Part shown: positions 47,847-57,779 of the stretch, one piece after another
How positions within the stretch are numbered: the stretch's first letter is position 1
How the letters are laid out: each line of letters starts with the position of its first letter
Origin: Alphaproteobacteria bacterium
Lineage (GTDB): Bacteria > Pseudomonadota > Alphaproteobacteria > SHVV01
DNA length: 64,000 bases
Direction of reading: 5' to 3'
NCBI GenBank assembly: GCA_016869275.1
Contig: VGEO01000005.1
Location: 1-64,000 of the forward strand
Translations under genes and position numbers: made by a program
The notes under the pieces: model-generated
Told to the model about the DNA's origin: nothing
The model's database searches: none
Seen by the model: only the letters and a program-made list of their open reading frames with translations

Positions 47847-48904
47847 TTCTTCCCTACTGTTTGGTCGTGCTCGGCGCGCGACACCCCGTCCGGCTCGCTC
47901 CTCCCCCTGCGAAGCAGGGGGAGGGTAGGGAGGGGGTACAAGTGGCAGCTTACCGTATGGCCGGCGGCGATCGCTGTCGGCTCAGGCCGCACGCTCGAGC
48001 AGTCGGGTCGCGCGCGCGGGCAGCGCGGGTGGAAGGCGCAGCCGCTCGGAATGTAGGCGGCGCTGGTGACTTCGCCCTTGAGTTCGGGGCGCTCGGGCAG
48101 CTGCGCGCGCTCGGCCGGATCGATCACCGGGATCGCCGAAAACAGCGCCTGCGTGTAGGGGTGGGCAGGGCTGCCGAAAATCTGCGCCGTCGACCCTTCT
48201 TCGACGATGCGTCCGAGATACATGACCGCGACCCGGTCGGCGACGTGGCGGATGACGCCCAGATTGTGCGAGACCATGATCTGCGCGATGCCGAGCTTCT
48301 TCTGAAGTTCGCCGAGCAGACCCAAGACGCGGGCCTGCACCGAGACGTCGAGCGACGCGGTCGGCTCGTCCAACACCAGGAGGTCGGGATTGATCGCGAG
48401 CGCGCGGGCGATCCCGACCCGTTGGCGCTGGCCGCCGGACAGGCGGTCGGGCCGAGTGTGGCGATAGCGCTGCGGCAGCCCGACTTGGTCCAGCAGCTCC
48501 TTGACGCGGTCGAGCCGCTCGCGCGCGGAGCCGATCTTCTGCGCGATCAAGGGCAGCATCACGATCTGCTCGACCGACTTCTTGGGATTGAGCGAGGAGA
48601 GCGGGTCCTGGAACACCATCTGCACGGTGCGGCGGATATGGCGCTCGTCTGCGGGCGCGAGCGCGGTGACGTCGCGCCCGCCGATCTCGATCCGTCCGGC
48701 ACTGGCGCGGGTGAGGCCGACGATCAGGCGCGCGGTCGTGGTCTTGCCCGAGCCCGACTCGCCCACCAGTCCTAGCCGCTCGCCCTTGTCGAGCGCGAGC
48801 GAAACCTCGCTCACGGCGCGAACCTCGGCGCCGGGCCGGCGCCCCAGCCAGCGTTGCACGATGCCGAACACCTTGCTGACGCGATCGAGGCGGAGCACCG
48901 TCAT
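47843..48904 (-). CDS. peptide ABC transporter ATP-binding protein (DppF/OppF type)
   Basis: GESGSGKTTTARLIVGL, LSGGQRQRVGIARALAINPDLLVLDEPTASLD; ATG at 48904. Confidence 0.92.
   Translation of the reverse strand: MTVLRLDRVSKVFGIVQRWLGRRPGAEVRAVSEVSLALDKGERLGLVGESGSGKTTTARLIVGLTRASAGRIEIGGRDVTALAPADERHIRRTVQMVFQDPLSSLNPKKSVEQIVMLPLIAQKIGSARERLDRVKELLDQVGLPQRYRHTRPDRLSGGQRQRVGIARALAINPDLLVLDEPTASLDVSVQARVLGLLGELQKKLGIAQIMVSHNLGVIRHVADRVAVMYLGRIVEEGSTAQIFGSPAHPYTQALFSAIPVIDPAERAQLPERPELKGEVTSAAYIPSGCAFHPRCPRARPDCSSVRPEPTAIAAGHTVSCHLYPLPTLPLLRRGRSEPDGVSRAEHDQTVGKK
47898..47937. repeat. GC-rich palindromic repeat element inside/at the 3' end of ABC ATPase ORF
   Basis: gctcctccccctgcgaagcagggggagggtagggagggggt; shares cctgcgaagcaggg core with 51861-51965. 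Confidence 0.7.
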
Positions 48905-49941
48905 AGCGCGATCTCGGCCGAGCGCGGGCAGGCGGCGGCTTGCGCCGGCGCGACCGCGGCGAGCGGTGGTGTCGCGGCGCTGCATGCCGGCACCGCGAAG
49001 TCGCAGCGAAAGCGGAACGCACAGCCTTCGCCCAGCGTTTTCGGATCGGGCAGCACGCCGCGGATGCCCTTGATCGGCGCCGCCGACAGCCGCGGCACCG
49101 AATCGATCAGCCCGCGCGTATAGGGATGGCGCGGGCGCGCGAAGACCTGGGCGGTCGCGCCCGTCTCGACCACGCGCCCCGCGTACATGACGAATACCCG
49201 GTCCGAGAGTTCGCGCGCGATGCCCAAGTCGTGGGTGATGTAGAGCATCGCGGTCCTTTGTTCGCGGACCTTGGCGAGCAGCAGCCGGTTGATCTGGGCC
49301 TCGATGGTGACGTCGAGCGCGGTGCCCGGCTCGTCGGCGATGATGAGCTTGGGCGTCGACAAGAGCGCCATCGCGATCAGGACGCGCTGGCACATGCCGC
49401 CCGAGAGCTCGGACGGGTAGCGATCGATCACGCCCTCGGGGTCGGGCAGGCTCACGCTCTTGAGCGCGGCGATCGTCGCGGCGCGGTTGCGGTCGCGAGC
49501 GGTGCGATCGAGGCGCGGGCGCAGGTAGCCGAGCGGCCCGATGCTGGCGCGGCCTTGAAACGAGAGCAGGTCGAAGAACTGCTCGCCCACCGTGAACACC
49601 GGATTGAGCGAGGAGAGCGGATGCTGCGGTACCAGCGTCATGGCGCGGCCGCGGAGCGCGTGGATGGCGTCGGCGCCGAGCCCGAGCAGGTCGACGCCAT
49701 CGAAGCGGATGGTCCCGGCCGTGACCTCTAGCGGCGGGCTCTGCAGCAGGCCCAGGACCGCGCGCGTGGTGAGGGTCTTGCCGCAGCCCGACTCGCCCAC
49801 CAGCGCCACGATCTCACCGCGTCGGACTTGGATGTCGACCCCGCGCAAGAGCGTGACCTCGGTGCGGTCGACGTCGGTGAAGCCGATCGTCAAGCCGCGG
49901 ATGTCGAGGAGCGGGTCAGTCGCGGCCGCCGAGGATGTCAT
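48901..49941 (-). CDS. peptide ABC transporter ATP-binding protein (DppD/OppD type)
   Basis: GESGCGKTLTTRAVLGLL, LSGGMCQRVLIAMALL, LIIADEPGTALDVT. Confidence 0.92.
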   Translation of the reverse strand: MTSSAAATDPLLDIRGLTIGFTDVDRTEVTLLRGVDIQVRRGEIVALVGESGCGKTLTTRAVLGLLQSPPLEVTAGTIRFDGVDLLGLGADAIHALRGRAMTLVPQHPLSSLNPVFTVGEQFFDLLSFQGRASIGPLGYLRPRLDRTARDRNRAATIAALKSVSLPDPEGVIDRYPSELSGGMCQRVLIAMALLSTPKLIIADEPGTALDVTIEAQINRLLLAKVREQRTAMLYITHDLGIARELSDRVFVMYAGRVVETGATAQVFARPRHPYTRGLIDSVPRLSAAPIKGIRGVLPDPKTLGEGCAFRFRCDFAVPACSAATPPLAAVAPAQAAACPRSAEIAL

Positions 49942-50827
49942 TCAGGCCGTCGCCGAACAGGTTGAAGCCGACCACCGCTGCGAACACGGCGAGGCCGGGA
50001 AAGGTCGTGAGCCACCACGCGTCGGGGAGCTGCTCGCGGCCTTCGGCCACCATCGTGCCCCATTCCGGGACCGGCGGCTGTGGCCCCAGGCCCAGGAACC
50101 CGAGCGAGGCACCGAGCAGGATGACGTAACCCAGGTCTAGCGTGATCTTGACCGTCAGCACCGAGGTCAGGTTCGGAAGAATCTCGCCGAACGCGATCCG
50201 CATTTCCGACGCGCCCGAGGTGCGGGCGGCATCGACGAATTGCTCCTGCTTGATCGAGAGCACTTCGCCGTAGGCGAGCCGCGCGTACCACGTCCACCAC
50301 GCGAGTGCGATCGCGAAGATCGTGACCGGCAGGCTCGGCCGCATCAACGAGCTCACCACCAGCACGAACACCAACGACGGGATCGCGAGGAACACTTCGT
50401 TGACGCGCATGATTGAGGCGCCGGGCCAGCCGCCGCGATAGGCAGCGATTACGCCCAGCGGCACGCCGATCAACACCGCCAGCACGATCACCGCGACCGA
50501 GGTCACGAGCGAGATGCGCGCGCCCATGATGATCCGGGACAGCACGTCGCGGCCGACCAGATCGGTGCCGAACCAATGCGCGGCCGAGGGCGGCTGCAGG
50601 CGCTGCTGGAACTTGACCACCGCGCCGGCGTCCTCAGGGTAGGGCGCGATCCATGGCGCGAACGCGGCGAGCACGACGAAGCCCAGGCAGATCGCGAAAC
50701 CGACCACCGTGAGCGGGCTCTTGCGGAGCGCCGCCCCGAATCGGGTCGCATAGCTCGCGGCGACCGAGCGCGGCTCTTCCTCAGCGGGCGCCGCCGCCGG
50801 TGCCGGGAAGCGTTCATCCACCGTCAT
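49916..50827 (-). CDS. peptide ABC transporter permease (DppC/OppC type)
   Basis: HWFGTDLVGRDVLSRIIMGARISLVTSVAV...DAARTSGASEMRIAFGEILPNL; ATG at 50827. Confidence 0.92.
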   Translation of the reverse strand: MTVDERFPAPAAAPAEEEPRSVAASYATRFGAALRKSPLTVVGFAICLGFVVLAAFAPWIAPYPEDAGAVVKFQQRLQPPSAAHWFGTDLVGRDVLSRIIMGARISLVTSVAVIVLAVLIGVPLGVIAAYRGGWPGASIMRVNEVFLAIPSLVFVLVVSSLMRPSLPVTIFAIALAWWTWYARLAYGEVLSIKQEQFVDAARTSGASEMRIAFGEILPNLTSVLTVKITLDLGYVILLGASLGFLGLGPQPPVPEWGTMVAEGREQLPDAWWLTTFPGLAVFAAVVGFNLFGDGLNDILGGRD

Positions 50828-51840
50828 TTGCGCGCGCTCAAGCGAAGCCGCGGGTCGAGCCAGCCGTACAGCACGGTCACCACGGTGTTGGCGAGGGCAT
50901 AGGCGATGCCGACGATCAAGGTCACGGCGACGATGGCGTTGAAGTCCTTGAACTGGAGCGCGCGCACGCCGTAGCGCCCGAGGCCCGGCCAGGAGAATAC
51001 GGTCTCGACGATGAAGGCCGAGCCGACGAAATAGCCGACCAGCAGACCGACAATGGTGAGCGTCGCCGAGAACGCGTTGCGGAGCATGTATTTGTAGACG
51101 ACGAGCACGGCCGGCATGCCGTTCGCACGCGCGGTCAGGACGTAGTCCTTGCCCATCTCCTCGAGCATCGAGGCACGTACCAGCCGCATGATCATCGCCA
51201 TCGGCGAGGCGGCGAGCGCCAGCGCCGGCAACAAGAGGAACGTCAAACAGTGGAAGAAGAGGCCGAGATCGAGCGCGATCAGCGAGTCGATCAGGTAAAA
51301 GCCGGTGACGTCGGGCGGCGGCTGGACGTTGCGCCCGATCCGGCCGAGCGACGGCAGCCAGCCCAGGCGGAACGCGATCACCAGCTGGATCATCAGCGCG
51401 AGCCAAAACACCGGGACCGCGACCCCCGAAAAGGCGAGCACCCGGCTCGCCTGATCCTGCCAACGGTCGCGGTAGAGCGCCGCCGTCACGCCCAAGGGCA
51501 CGCCGAGCAGGATCGCGAGTGCCATCGCGAAGATCGCGAGCTCGATGCTCGCCGGCAAGTAGGTGGCGATGTCGGCACCGACGCTTCCGAAGGGCGGGAT
51601 GGTCGAGCGGCCGAAATTGCCGGAAAACGCGCCTTCGATCAGGCGCAGATACTGGACGCCGAGCGCGTCGTCGAGCCCCATCTCGGCCCGCATCTGCGCG
51701 ATCTGCTCGGGCGTGGCGTTGGGCCCGAGCGCATAGCGGATCGGATCGCCCGGCAAGACCCGCGAGATCACGAAGATCAGGAGCGAGAGCCCGACCAGGA
51801 CGATGACGAGTTCGATGAAGCGGCGGACGACGAAGCGCAT
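50824..51840 (-). CDS. peptide ABC transporter permease (DppB/OppB type)
   Basis: MRFVVRRFIELVIVLVGLSLLIFVISRVLPGDPIRYALG...VVETVFSWPGLGRYGVRAL. Confidence 0.93.
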   Translation of the reverse strand: MRFVVRRFIELVIVLVGLSLLIFVISRVLPGDPIRYALGPNATPEQIAQMRAEMGLDDALGVQYLRLIEGAFSGNFGRSTIPPFGSVGADIATYLPASIELAIFAMALAILLGVPLGVTAALYRDRWQDQASRVLAFSGVAVPVFWLALMIQLVIAFRLGWLPSLGRIGRNVQPPPDVTGFYLIDSLIALDLGLFFHCLTFLLLPALALAASPMAMIMRLVRASMLEEMGKDYVLTARANGMPAVLVVYKYMLRNAFSATLTIVGLLVGYFVGSAFIVETVFSWPGLGRYGVRALQFKDFNAIVAVTLIVGIAYALANTVVTVLYGWLDPRLRLSARK

Positions 51841-51860
51841 GGGACGCGTCCCTTAGCTAT

Positions 51861-51965
51861 CCGCTCCTCCCCTGCGAAGCAGGGGGGTTAGGGTGGGGAG
51901 CCGCGTATCGCACTAGTCGAATGCGACCCCCTCCCTACCCTCCCCCTCTGTGAGGGGGAGGGGAT
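51861..51965. repeat. GC-rich intergenic palindromic repeat element (two units in opposite orientation)
   Basis: cgctcctcccctgcgaagcaggggggttagggtgggga ... ccccctccctaccctccccctctgtgagggggagggg between dppB-like and SBP genes. Confidence 0.75.
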
Positions 51966-51978
51966 CGCCTTGAGGTAA

Positions 51979-53583
51979 TTACTCGTACCGCAGGTTGTAG
52001 GCGCGCAAGTCGAACGCCATCACCCCGATGTGCTGGTAGTTCTTGACCCGCTTGTTGACGGCAACGCGGTGGTAGGGGTAGGCGACCCACAACGCTGGCG
52101 CTTCGTCGACCACGATCTTGGCGGCGTCGGCGAACAACTTGTTGCGCTTGGTTGCATCGGCGGTCGCGCGTGCGTCGTCGATCATCTTGGTGACGGTCGG
52201 GTTCGAGTAATGACTTGCCGCCTGCCAGCCGCCATGGCTCTGCGGATGGTACATGGCGTGGGTGTAGGCATCGGGCGAGGGGTACTTGGCGGTGTTGTAG
52301 ACCGGGAAGAAGTGCGGCGCGGTGTCAGGCTTGGCCGCGTTCTTCGATAGAACCGGCCACTGCTCGGTCTTGATTTCGACCTTGATGCCGAGCTGGGCCA
52401 TGTTGGCCTGGAACAACAGGCTCATCGGCTCGTGCACGCCGGCCTTGATGAAGTTGTATTCGAGCACGTACTGGTCGGGTTTGTACTTCGACTTGGCCAG
52501 GAACTCCTTGGCCTTGGCGAGGTCGGTAGCGGCCTTGGGGGTCGAGGGATCGAACCCGGGCATGCTCGACGGGATCGGGCCCTGGCCCAGGACGGCGCCG
52601 CCCATGATCTGCTCGACCGCGGTCTTGTAGTCGAATGCGTGTGCGATCGCGCGCCGGAAGTTGACGTCGTCGAGCGGCGGCTTCTGGGTGTTCATTTGGA
52701 TGAAGTAAAGCTTCATATCCGGCGTCTCGGGCACCGTGACCTTGGTTTCCCTGGCGACGTTCTTATAGAAGTCGACCGGCTGCCACTGATCGACGAAGTC
52801 GACGTCGCCCTTGGCGATCAGCTCGCGCGCGGTCGCCGCTTCGCCGACGATTTGCACGACGACCCGGTTGAACTGCTTGTCCTTCCAGCCGCCCCAGTAG
52901 CCGTCGAACTTCTTGTAGGCGCGGCGCGAGTCGGGAACGACTTCGGCCAGCGCATAAGGACCCGAGCCGGCGTCGGCTTTTTTCAGGAACGCGGTGCCGT
53001 AGTCGCCGTTGGCGGCGTAGGGGCCTTCCTTGGCGGTGTTGGCTTTGACCAGCTCGCTGTTGAGAACGAAGAATTGAACCAGCGTGTCGACGAACGGGCC
53101 GAACGGCTTCTCCAGCGTGAAGCGTACCGTGTGGTCGTCGACCGCGGCGGTACCGCCGGCCTTGAGAATGCCGACCCACAGGTAAGCGTAGCCCTTATTA
53201 ATCGTCAGCATCCGGTCCATCGAGTAGACGACATCCTTGGCCGTCAACGGCTTGCCGTCGTGGAACTTGACGTTCCGGCGCAACTTGAAGGTCCAGACTT
53301 TGGCGTCGGGCGACTCCCACGACTCGGCCAGCGCCCCGATCGGCGCCGCCCCCTTCTGCGGGTAAACCAACGGCTCGTAGAGGTTGATGATGTCCATCGC
53401 ATCGTACTCGGCGAAGTGAAACGCCGGGTCGAAGCTGGTGTCGGTCAAACGGGTGATGACAGTGAGCGTCGCCGGATCGCTCTGCGCGGCGGCTGGCGCG
53501 ATCGCGGCTGGGCCGCCCAGCGCGGTTGTGACGAGCAGGGCGCCGGCGGCGAGCGCGGCACGGCGGGTGAACGTGAACGTCAT
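51979..53583 (-). CDS. peptide ABC transporter substrate-binding protein (SBP family 5)
   Basis: MTFTFTRRAALAAGALLVTTALGGPAAIAPAAAQSDPATLTVITRLTDTSFDPAFHFAEYDAMDIINLYEPLV. Confidence 0.93.
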   Translation of the reverse strand: MTFTFTRRAALAAGALLVTTALGGPAAIAPAAAQSDPATLTVITRLTDTSFDPAFHFAEYDAMDIINLYEPLVYPQKGAAPIGALAESWESPDAKVWTFKLRRNVKFHDGKPLTAKDVVYSMDRMLTINKGYAYLWVGILKAGGTAAVDDHTVRFTLEKPFGPFVDTLVQFFVLNSELVKANTAKEGPYAANGDYGTAFLKKADAGSGPYALAEVVPDSRRAYKKFDGYWGGWKDKQFNRVVVQIVGEAATARELIAKGDVDFVDQWQPVDFYKNVARETKVTVPETPDMKLYFIQMNTQKPPLDDVNFRRAIAHAFDYKTAVEQIMGGAVLGQGPIPSSMPGFDPSTPKAATDLAKAKEFLAKSKYKPDQYVLEYNFIKAGVHEPMSLLFQANMAQLGIKVEIKTEQWPVLSKNAAKPDTAPHFFPVYNTAKYPSPDAYTHAMYHPQSHGGWQAASHYSNPTVTKMIDDARATADATKRNKLFADAAKIVVDEAPALWVAYPYHRVAVNKRVKNYQHIGVMAFDLRAYNLRYE

Positions 53584-53699
53584 AGGCGAACCTCCCCGAG
53601 TTTCGAGAATTATTGGCGGAGTATAACCCGAGGAGCCGCCATGGACCAAGCCGCTGCGATCGCCTAGGGTCGATCCGATCACGCTCCCTTGAACGCACC

Positions 53700-55091
53700 A
53701 TGACCGCCGACGTCACCCAATCCTTCGTCGACTTCCTTACGAATATTCGAACCTTGTCGGTCCCGCCCGAGGGCTGGGCGGCGGTCCGAATCGGCTTCAC
53801 CGACTGCATTGGTGTCATGGTCGCCGGGCTGGACGAGCCGGTGACCGGCGCGCTCGCACGCGTGGTGGCGGCCGACGGCGGCACGCCCGAGGCCCGGGTT
53901 CTTTTAAGTGCCGCGAAAGCACCCGCCGCCAACGCGGCGATGGTCGGATCGGGCGCCGCGCATGCGCTCGATTTCGACGACTGGGCGTTCAGTTGCCACC
54001 CGAGTGCGGTGTTGGTGCCGGCGATCGTGGCCGAATCCGAGACCGTGGGCGCCTCGGGGCGCGACATGGCGCTCGCTTATCTCGCCGGCTACGAGGTGTG
54101 GGCCAAGCTGATGGGACGCGAGCCCGATCACCATTATGCCAAGGGCTGGCACCCGACCGGGACGTTCGGGCCCGTCGGCGTCGCCGCGGCGATTGCGGTG
54201 CTGCACAAGCTGGATGCGACGACCGCACGGAACGCGCTCGGCATCGCCGCCTCGCACGGCGGCGGCGTGATGGCGAATTTCGGCACCATGACCAAGCCCT
54301 ACCACGGCGGCCGCTCGGCCCAAGCCGGGATCGTCGCGGTGCGGCTCGCCAAGGCCGGGGTCGATGCCAGCGCGCACGCGATCGAGGCCAAGAACGGGCT
54401 CCTGTTCGCGGTCTCGCCCGGCGGGCGCGTCGATCTCGAAACGCCGATCGCCGATATGGGCAAGGTCTGGTACGTCGAAAAAGCCGGCCTGAACGTCAAG
54501 CGCTACCCGACGGTCGGCGCTTCGCAGCGCTGTGCCGATGCCGCGATCCAACTCCACACGACGGTAAAGCCGGACCTGGCCGCGATCGCGCGCGTGGTGC
54601 CGCGCGTGAGCCCGCGCCACGCCGAGGTGATGCCCTACCACCGGCCGACCACTGGGCTCCAGGCCAAGTTCAGCTTGGAGGCGATCGTCGCGCTCGGGCT
54701 CCTCTACGGCAATGTCGGCCTGGCCGAGCTCTCCGACGCCGTCGTGCAGCGGCGCGACGTGCAGGCGCTGATCGGCAAGGTCGCGATTGAACTCAGCGCC
54801 GACGACGATCCTGAATTTCCGAACGGTGCCCGCTTCGACACGGTGCGGGTCGAGATGATCGACGGCCGCGCCGTCACCAGTCCCGAAGTGCGCCGCCATC
54901 GCGGCCACGGCCAGAATCCGCTGACCGCCGACGAGCTGTGGCAGAAGTTTCGCATGTGCACGGCGGCTAAGCTCGACGAGCGCGCCGCGCGGACGCTGTT
55001 CGAGCGCCTACAACGGATTGACGAGCTCGAGAGCGCGGCGGAGATCCCTACACTCGAAACCATCCCCGCCCCCTCGAGGGGGGCGGGTTAG
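53700..55091 (+). CDS. MmgE/PrpD family protein
   Basis: AAMVGSGAAHALDFDDWAFSCHPSAVLVPAIVAESETVG...YPTVGASQRCADAAIQL; ATG at 53700. Confidence 0.92.
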   Translation: MTADVTQSFVDFLTNIRTLSVPPEGWAAVRIGFTDCIGVMVAGLDEPVTGALARVVAADGGTPEARVLLSAAKAPAANAAMVGSGAAHALDFDDWAFSCHPSAVLVPAIVAESETVGASGRDMALAYLAGYEVWAKLMGREPDHHYAKGWHPTGTFGPVGVAAAIAVLHKLDATTARNALGIAASHGGGVMANFGTMTKPYHGGRSAQAGIVAVRLAKAGVDASAHAIEAKNGLLFAVSPGGRVDLETPIADMGKVWYVEKAGLNVKRYPTVGASQRCADAAIQLHTTVKPDLAAIARVVPRVSPRHAEVMPYHRPTTGLQAKFSLEAIVALGLLYGNVGLAELSDAVVQRRDVQALIGKVAIELSADDDPEFPNGARFDTVRVEMIDGRAVTSPEVRRHRGHGQNPLTADELWQKFRMCTAAKLDERAARTLFERLQRIDELESAAEIPTLETIPAPSRGAG

Positions 55092-55104
55092 GGTGGGGGT
55101 GAGC
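55063..55104. repeat. GC-rich palindromic repeat element at 3' end of MmgE/PrpD gene
   Basis: ccccgccccctcgaggggggcgggttagggtgggggtgag; last codons of the CDS (APSRGAG) are read from the repeat. Confidence 0.65.
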
Positions 55105-55106
55105 GT

Positions 55107-56393
55107 CTAGGGACGTCGCGGCAGTACCGCTTCGACCGCCGCCGCGACCGCGAGGAGCTTGGCATCCGCTAGCCGGCGCCCCACCAACTGAATGCCGATC
55201 GGCAGCCCGCGTGCGCCGGCGAAGCCAGGGAGCGTGATGCAGGGGACGTGGAGCGCGGTCCACATCCGGTTGAAGGTCGCGAGCCCGGTCGATTCGAGTC
55301 CTTCCGGCGCCTCGCCCGGCACCGCTGGCGTCAGCCACGCGTCGTAGCGTGCGAGCAGCGGATCGAGCGCCACCCGGCAGCGTTCGATCAGCATGTAAGC
55401 GTCGCGCCATTGGTCGAGCGTGACGCCCTTCTTGTTTTCGACCTCGTCTTTGGTCTCCTGATGGAGGAGCGCGAACGCGTCGCGGTACTCCGGCAGGAAC
55501 GAGAACCGGCCCTCGCCGTGCATGACGGTGTCCTGGGCGGCGGTGAGATCGTCGAACAGGGGCGGGAGCGCGACCTCTTCGACGCGCGCGCCGGCCTGGC
55601 GAAGAAGTTCCGCCGCGCGCTCGATCGCGGCCTGGCAGGCAGGCTCGGCTTCGTGCCAATGCGGCGTACGGCAGAAGCCGATCGCCAGGCTCGCAAGCGG
55701 CGGCGGCGCGAGCGGGCGGTCGAGGAGCGCGTAACCCTCGGCGATCAGGGCGAGATCGGCTAGCGCGCGGCCGAACCAGCCGATGGTGTCGAAGCTCGGC
55801 GAATAGTGCTTGGCACCGTTCCAGTTGACGATTCCGTACGACGGCTTCATTGCCGCGACGCCGCAGAACGACGCCGGCCGGATGGTCGAGCCGCCGGTCT
55901 GGGTGCCGAGCGCGAGCGGCACCATGAAATCGGCGACCGCGGCCGCCGAGCCCGAGGACGAACCGCCTGGGGTGTGGGCGAGGCCGCGCGGGTTGCGGGT
56001 CCGGGCCTTGCGCCCGACCGAGGCGAACTCGACCGTATCGGTCTTGCCGATCACCACCGCACCCGCGCTCCGGAGCGCAGCGACGGCGGCCGCGTCCTCG
56101 CCTGGCCGGTGATTGGCGTAGACGAACGAGTTGTGCTGGGTCGGTAGGTCCTTGGTGTTGATCACGTCCTTGATCGCGATCGGAACGCCGTGGAGCGATC
56201 CCTTGCGCGGCCCGGCGTCGCGCCGCCGCGCCTCGTCCAGCGCGTGCTCTCGGTCGACGTGGGCGAACGCGCGCACGGTGGGGTCGCGCTTGGCGATGCG
56301 GTCTAGGCAGGCCGCGACCAGCGCCTCGCTCGTGAGCGTGCCGGCGGCGATCGCGCGCGCCGCGTCGACGGCGGTCAAGAACGCCGGGTCCAT
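55107..56393 (-). CDS. amidase (amidase signature family)
   Basis: GVPIAIKDVINTKDLPTQHNS...TRNPRGLAHTPGGSSSGSAAAVADFMVPLALGTQTGGSTIRPASFCGV. Confidence 0.94.
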   Translation of the reverse strand: MDPAFLTAVDAARAIAAGTLTSEALVAACLDRIAKRDPTVRAFAHVDREHALDEARRRDAGPRKGSLHGVPIAIKDVINTKDLPTQHNSFVYANHRPGEDAAAVAALRSAGAVVIGKTDTVEFASVGRKARTRNPRGLAHTPGGSSSGSAAAVADFMVPLALGTQTGGSTIRPASFCGVAAMKPSYGIVNWNGAKHYSPSFDTIGWFGRALADLALIAEGYALLDRPLAPPPLASLAIGFCRTPHWHEAEPACQAAIERAAELLRQAGARVEEVALPPLFDDLTAAQDTVMHGEGRFSFLPEYRDAFALLHQETKDEVENKKGVTLDQWRDAYMLIERCRVALDPLLARYDAWLTPAVPGEAPEGLESTGLATFNRMWTALHVPCITLPGFAGARGLPIGIQLVGRRLADAKLLAVAAAVEAVLPRRP

Positions 56394-56403
56394 GCCGCGC
56401 TTC

Positions 56404-57201
56404 CTACCACGCAAGCCTGCTGCCGTCGCGGAAGAAGCCACCGGTCGGCCCGTCGGCCGCGAGCGTCGCTGCCCACACGATGCTGCGCGCGCCTTCTTCG
56501 ACGCTCCGGCTGGCGCCGCTCCCGCCCATGTCGGTCCGCACCCAGCCCGGGCATACGGCGTTCACCAGGAGGCCGCGTTTCTTGAGCGTCGGCACCAACA
56601 GGCGGGTGAGCGCGTTGAGGGCGACCTTGGAGACGTTGTAGGCCGAGCTTGGCCAACCTTCGAGGCCATGACGGCCCTGTCCGACGTCGGCCACGAATTT
56701 TTCGACCAGGGCGAAGAGGCCGGCGGTCGTAAGCTTGGCGTCAGCGAACTGACGGCGGAGCGCCGGCGCGACCGCGGTCAGTTGACCCAAGCCGCTCGAC
56801 ACCATGACGACCCGCGCGCCGGCGGCGCTGCGCGGCAGCAGCGCGTCGGTAACGCGGGCGGCACCATAGAAGTTGGTGTCGATGGTGCGCCGCGCGACGT
56901 CCGCATTGAAGCCTTTGAGCGCGATCGCGGCGTTGTTGACCAGCACATCGACGGTGGCGCCGGTGCGGGCAAGATCGTCCGCGAGACCTGCGACGCTGGC
57001 ATCGTCGGTTACATCGAGCGGGCGGAACAGAACGGCCAAGCCCTGCTGGGCCAGCTCGGCGGCTGCGGCGGCGCCTTGGGCCGGGTCGCGGCCGGTGAGG
57101 ATCACTTCGTAGCCGGCGGCGGCGAGCTGGCGGCAGACTTCGCGCCCCAACCCGCGGTTGGCGCCGGTGACGACGGCGAGCGGACGTTTTCCGGGCGGCA
57201 T
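56404..57201 (-). CDS. SDR family oxidoreductase
   Basis: AVVTGANRGLGREVCRQLAAAG, DVLVNNAAIAL, YNVSKVALNALTR. Confidence 0.93.
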   Translation of the reverse strand: MPPGKRPLAVVTGANRGLGREVCRQLAAAGYEVILTGRDPAQGAAAAAELAQQGLAVLFRPLDVTDDASVAGLADDLARTGATVDVLVNNAAIALKGFNADVARRTIDTNFYGAARVTDALLPRSAAGARVVMVSSGLGQLTAVAPALRRQFADAKLTTAGLFALVEKFVADVGQGRHGLEGWPSSAYNVSKVALNALTRLLVPTLKKRGLLVNAVCPGWVRTDMGGSGASRSVEEGARSIVWAATLAADGPTGGFFRDGSRLAW

Positions 57202-57224
57202 CGCGCGCTCCCTCCGGGACCGTC

Positions 57225-57779
57225 CTATTCGACCGGCAGCACCTCGGCAAGATCGAACGGTTTGCCCGGTTCGTCGCCCTCGGCAAAATCGCCGGGCTGG
57301 GCAGCGGCGACGCCGATCGGCGCCATGGCCGTGTTGACGATCGCGATGTCGATCTGGTCGGCCGACTCGACCGTGGCGACGACGCCGGCGGGTGCGGTCG
57401 GGGTCGGAGCCGGACCGTCATCGGGCGGCGCGGTCCACGCCAGCCAGCCGATCGCTACCGCCGCCGCGGCCGCTGCCGCCGCGGTAACCGGCATCACAGA
57501 CCGGATGCCGGCGCCGCGGCGGGGTGCATCGGCCGCCCGGGGAAGCGGCCACCGCGTGAGGCGCGCGGTCAACGCTTCGGACGGAGCGGGCGGATCGAGC
57601 AGGGCGAGGGCACGGTCGAGCGAACGCTCATCGCCGACGATCGCCCGAGCATCGGGCGAGGCCGCGAGCAGCGCCCGCAAGGTGTCGCGCTCTGCGGCGG
57701 GCCAGCGCTCGGAGTCGGCGCCGTAGGCGGCGACCACCGCACGCAAACGCGCGAGCTCGGCAATCCGGGTGTCGGTCAT
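57225..57779 (-). CDS. putative membrane-anchored anti-sigma factor
   Basis: One predicted TM segment (VMPVTAAAAAAAAVAIGWLAWTA), cytoplasmic N-terminal region, 4-nt overlap with the upstream ECF sigma gene. Confidence 0.65.
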   Translation of the reverse strand: MTDTRIAELARLRAVVAAYGADSERWPAAERDTLRALLAASPDARAIVGDERSLDRALALLDPPAPSEALTARLTRWPLPRAADAPRRGAGIRSVMPVTAAAAAAAAVAIGWLAWTAPPDDGPAPTPTAPAGVVATVESADQIDIAIVNTAMAPIGVAAAQPGDFAEGDEPGKPFDLAEVLPVE

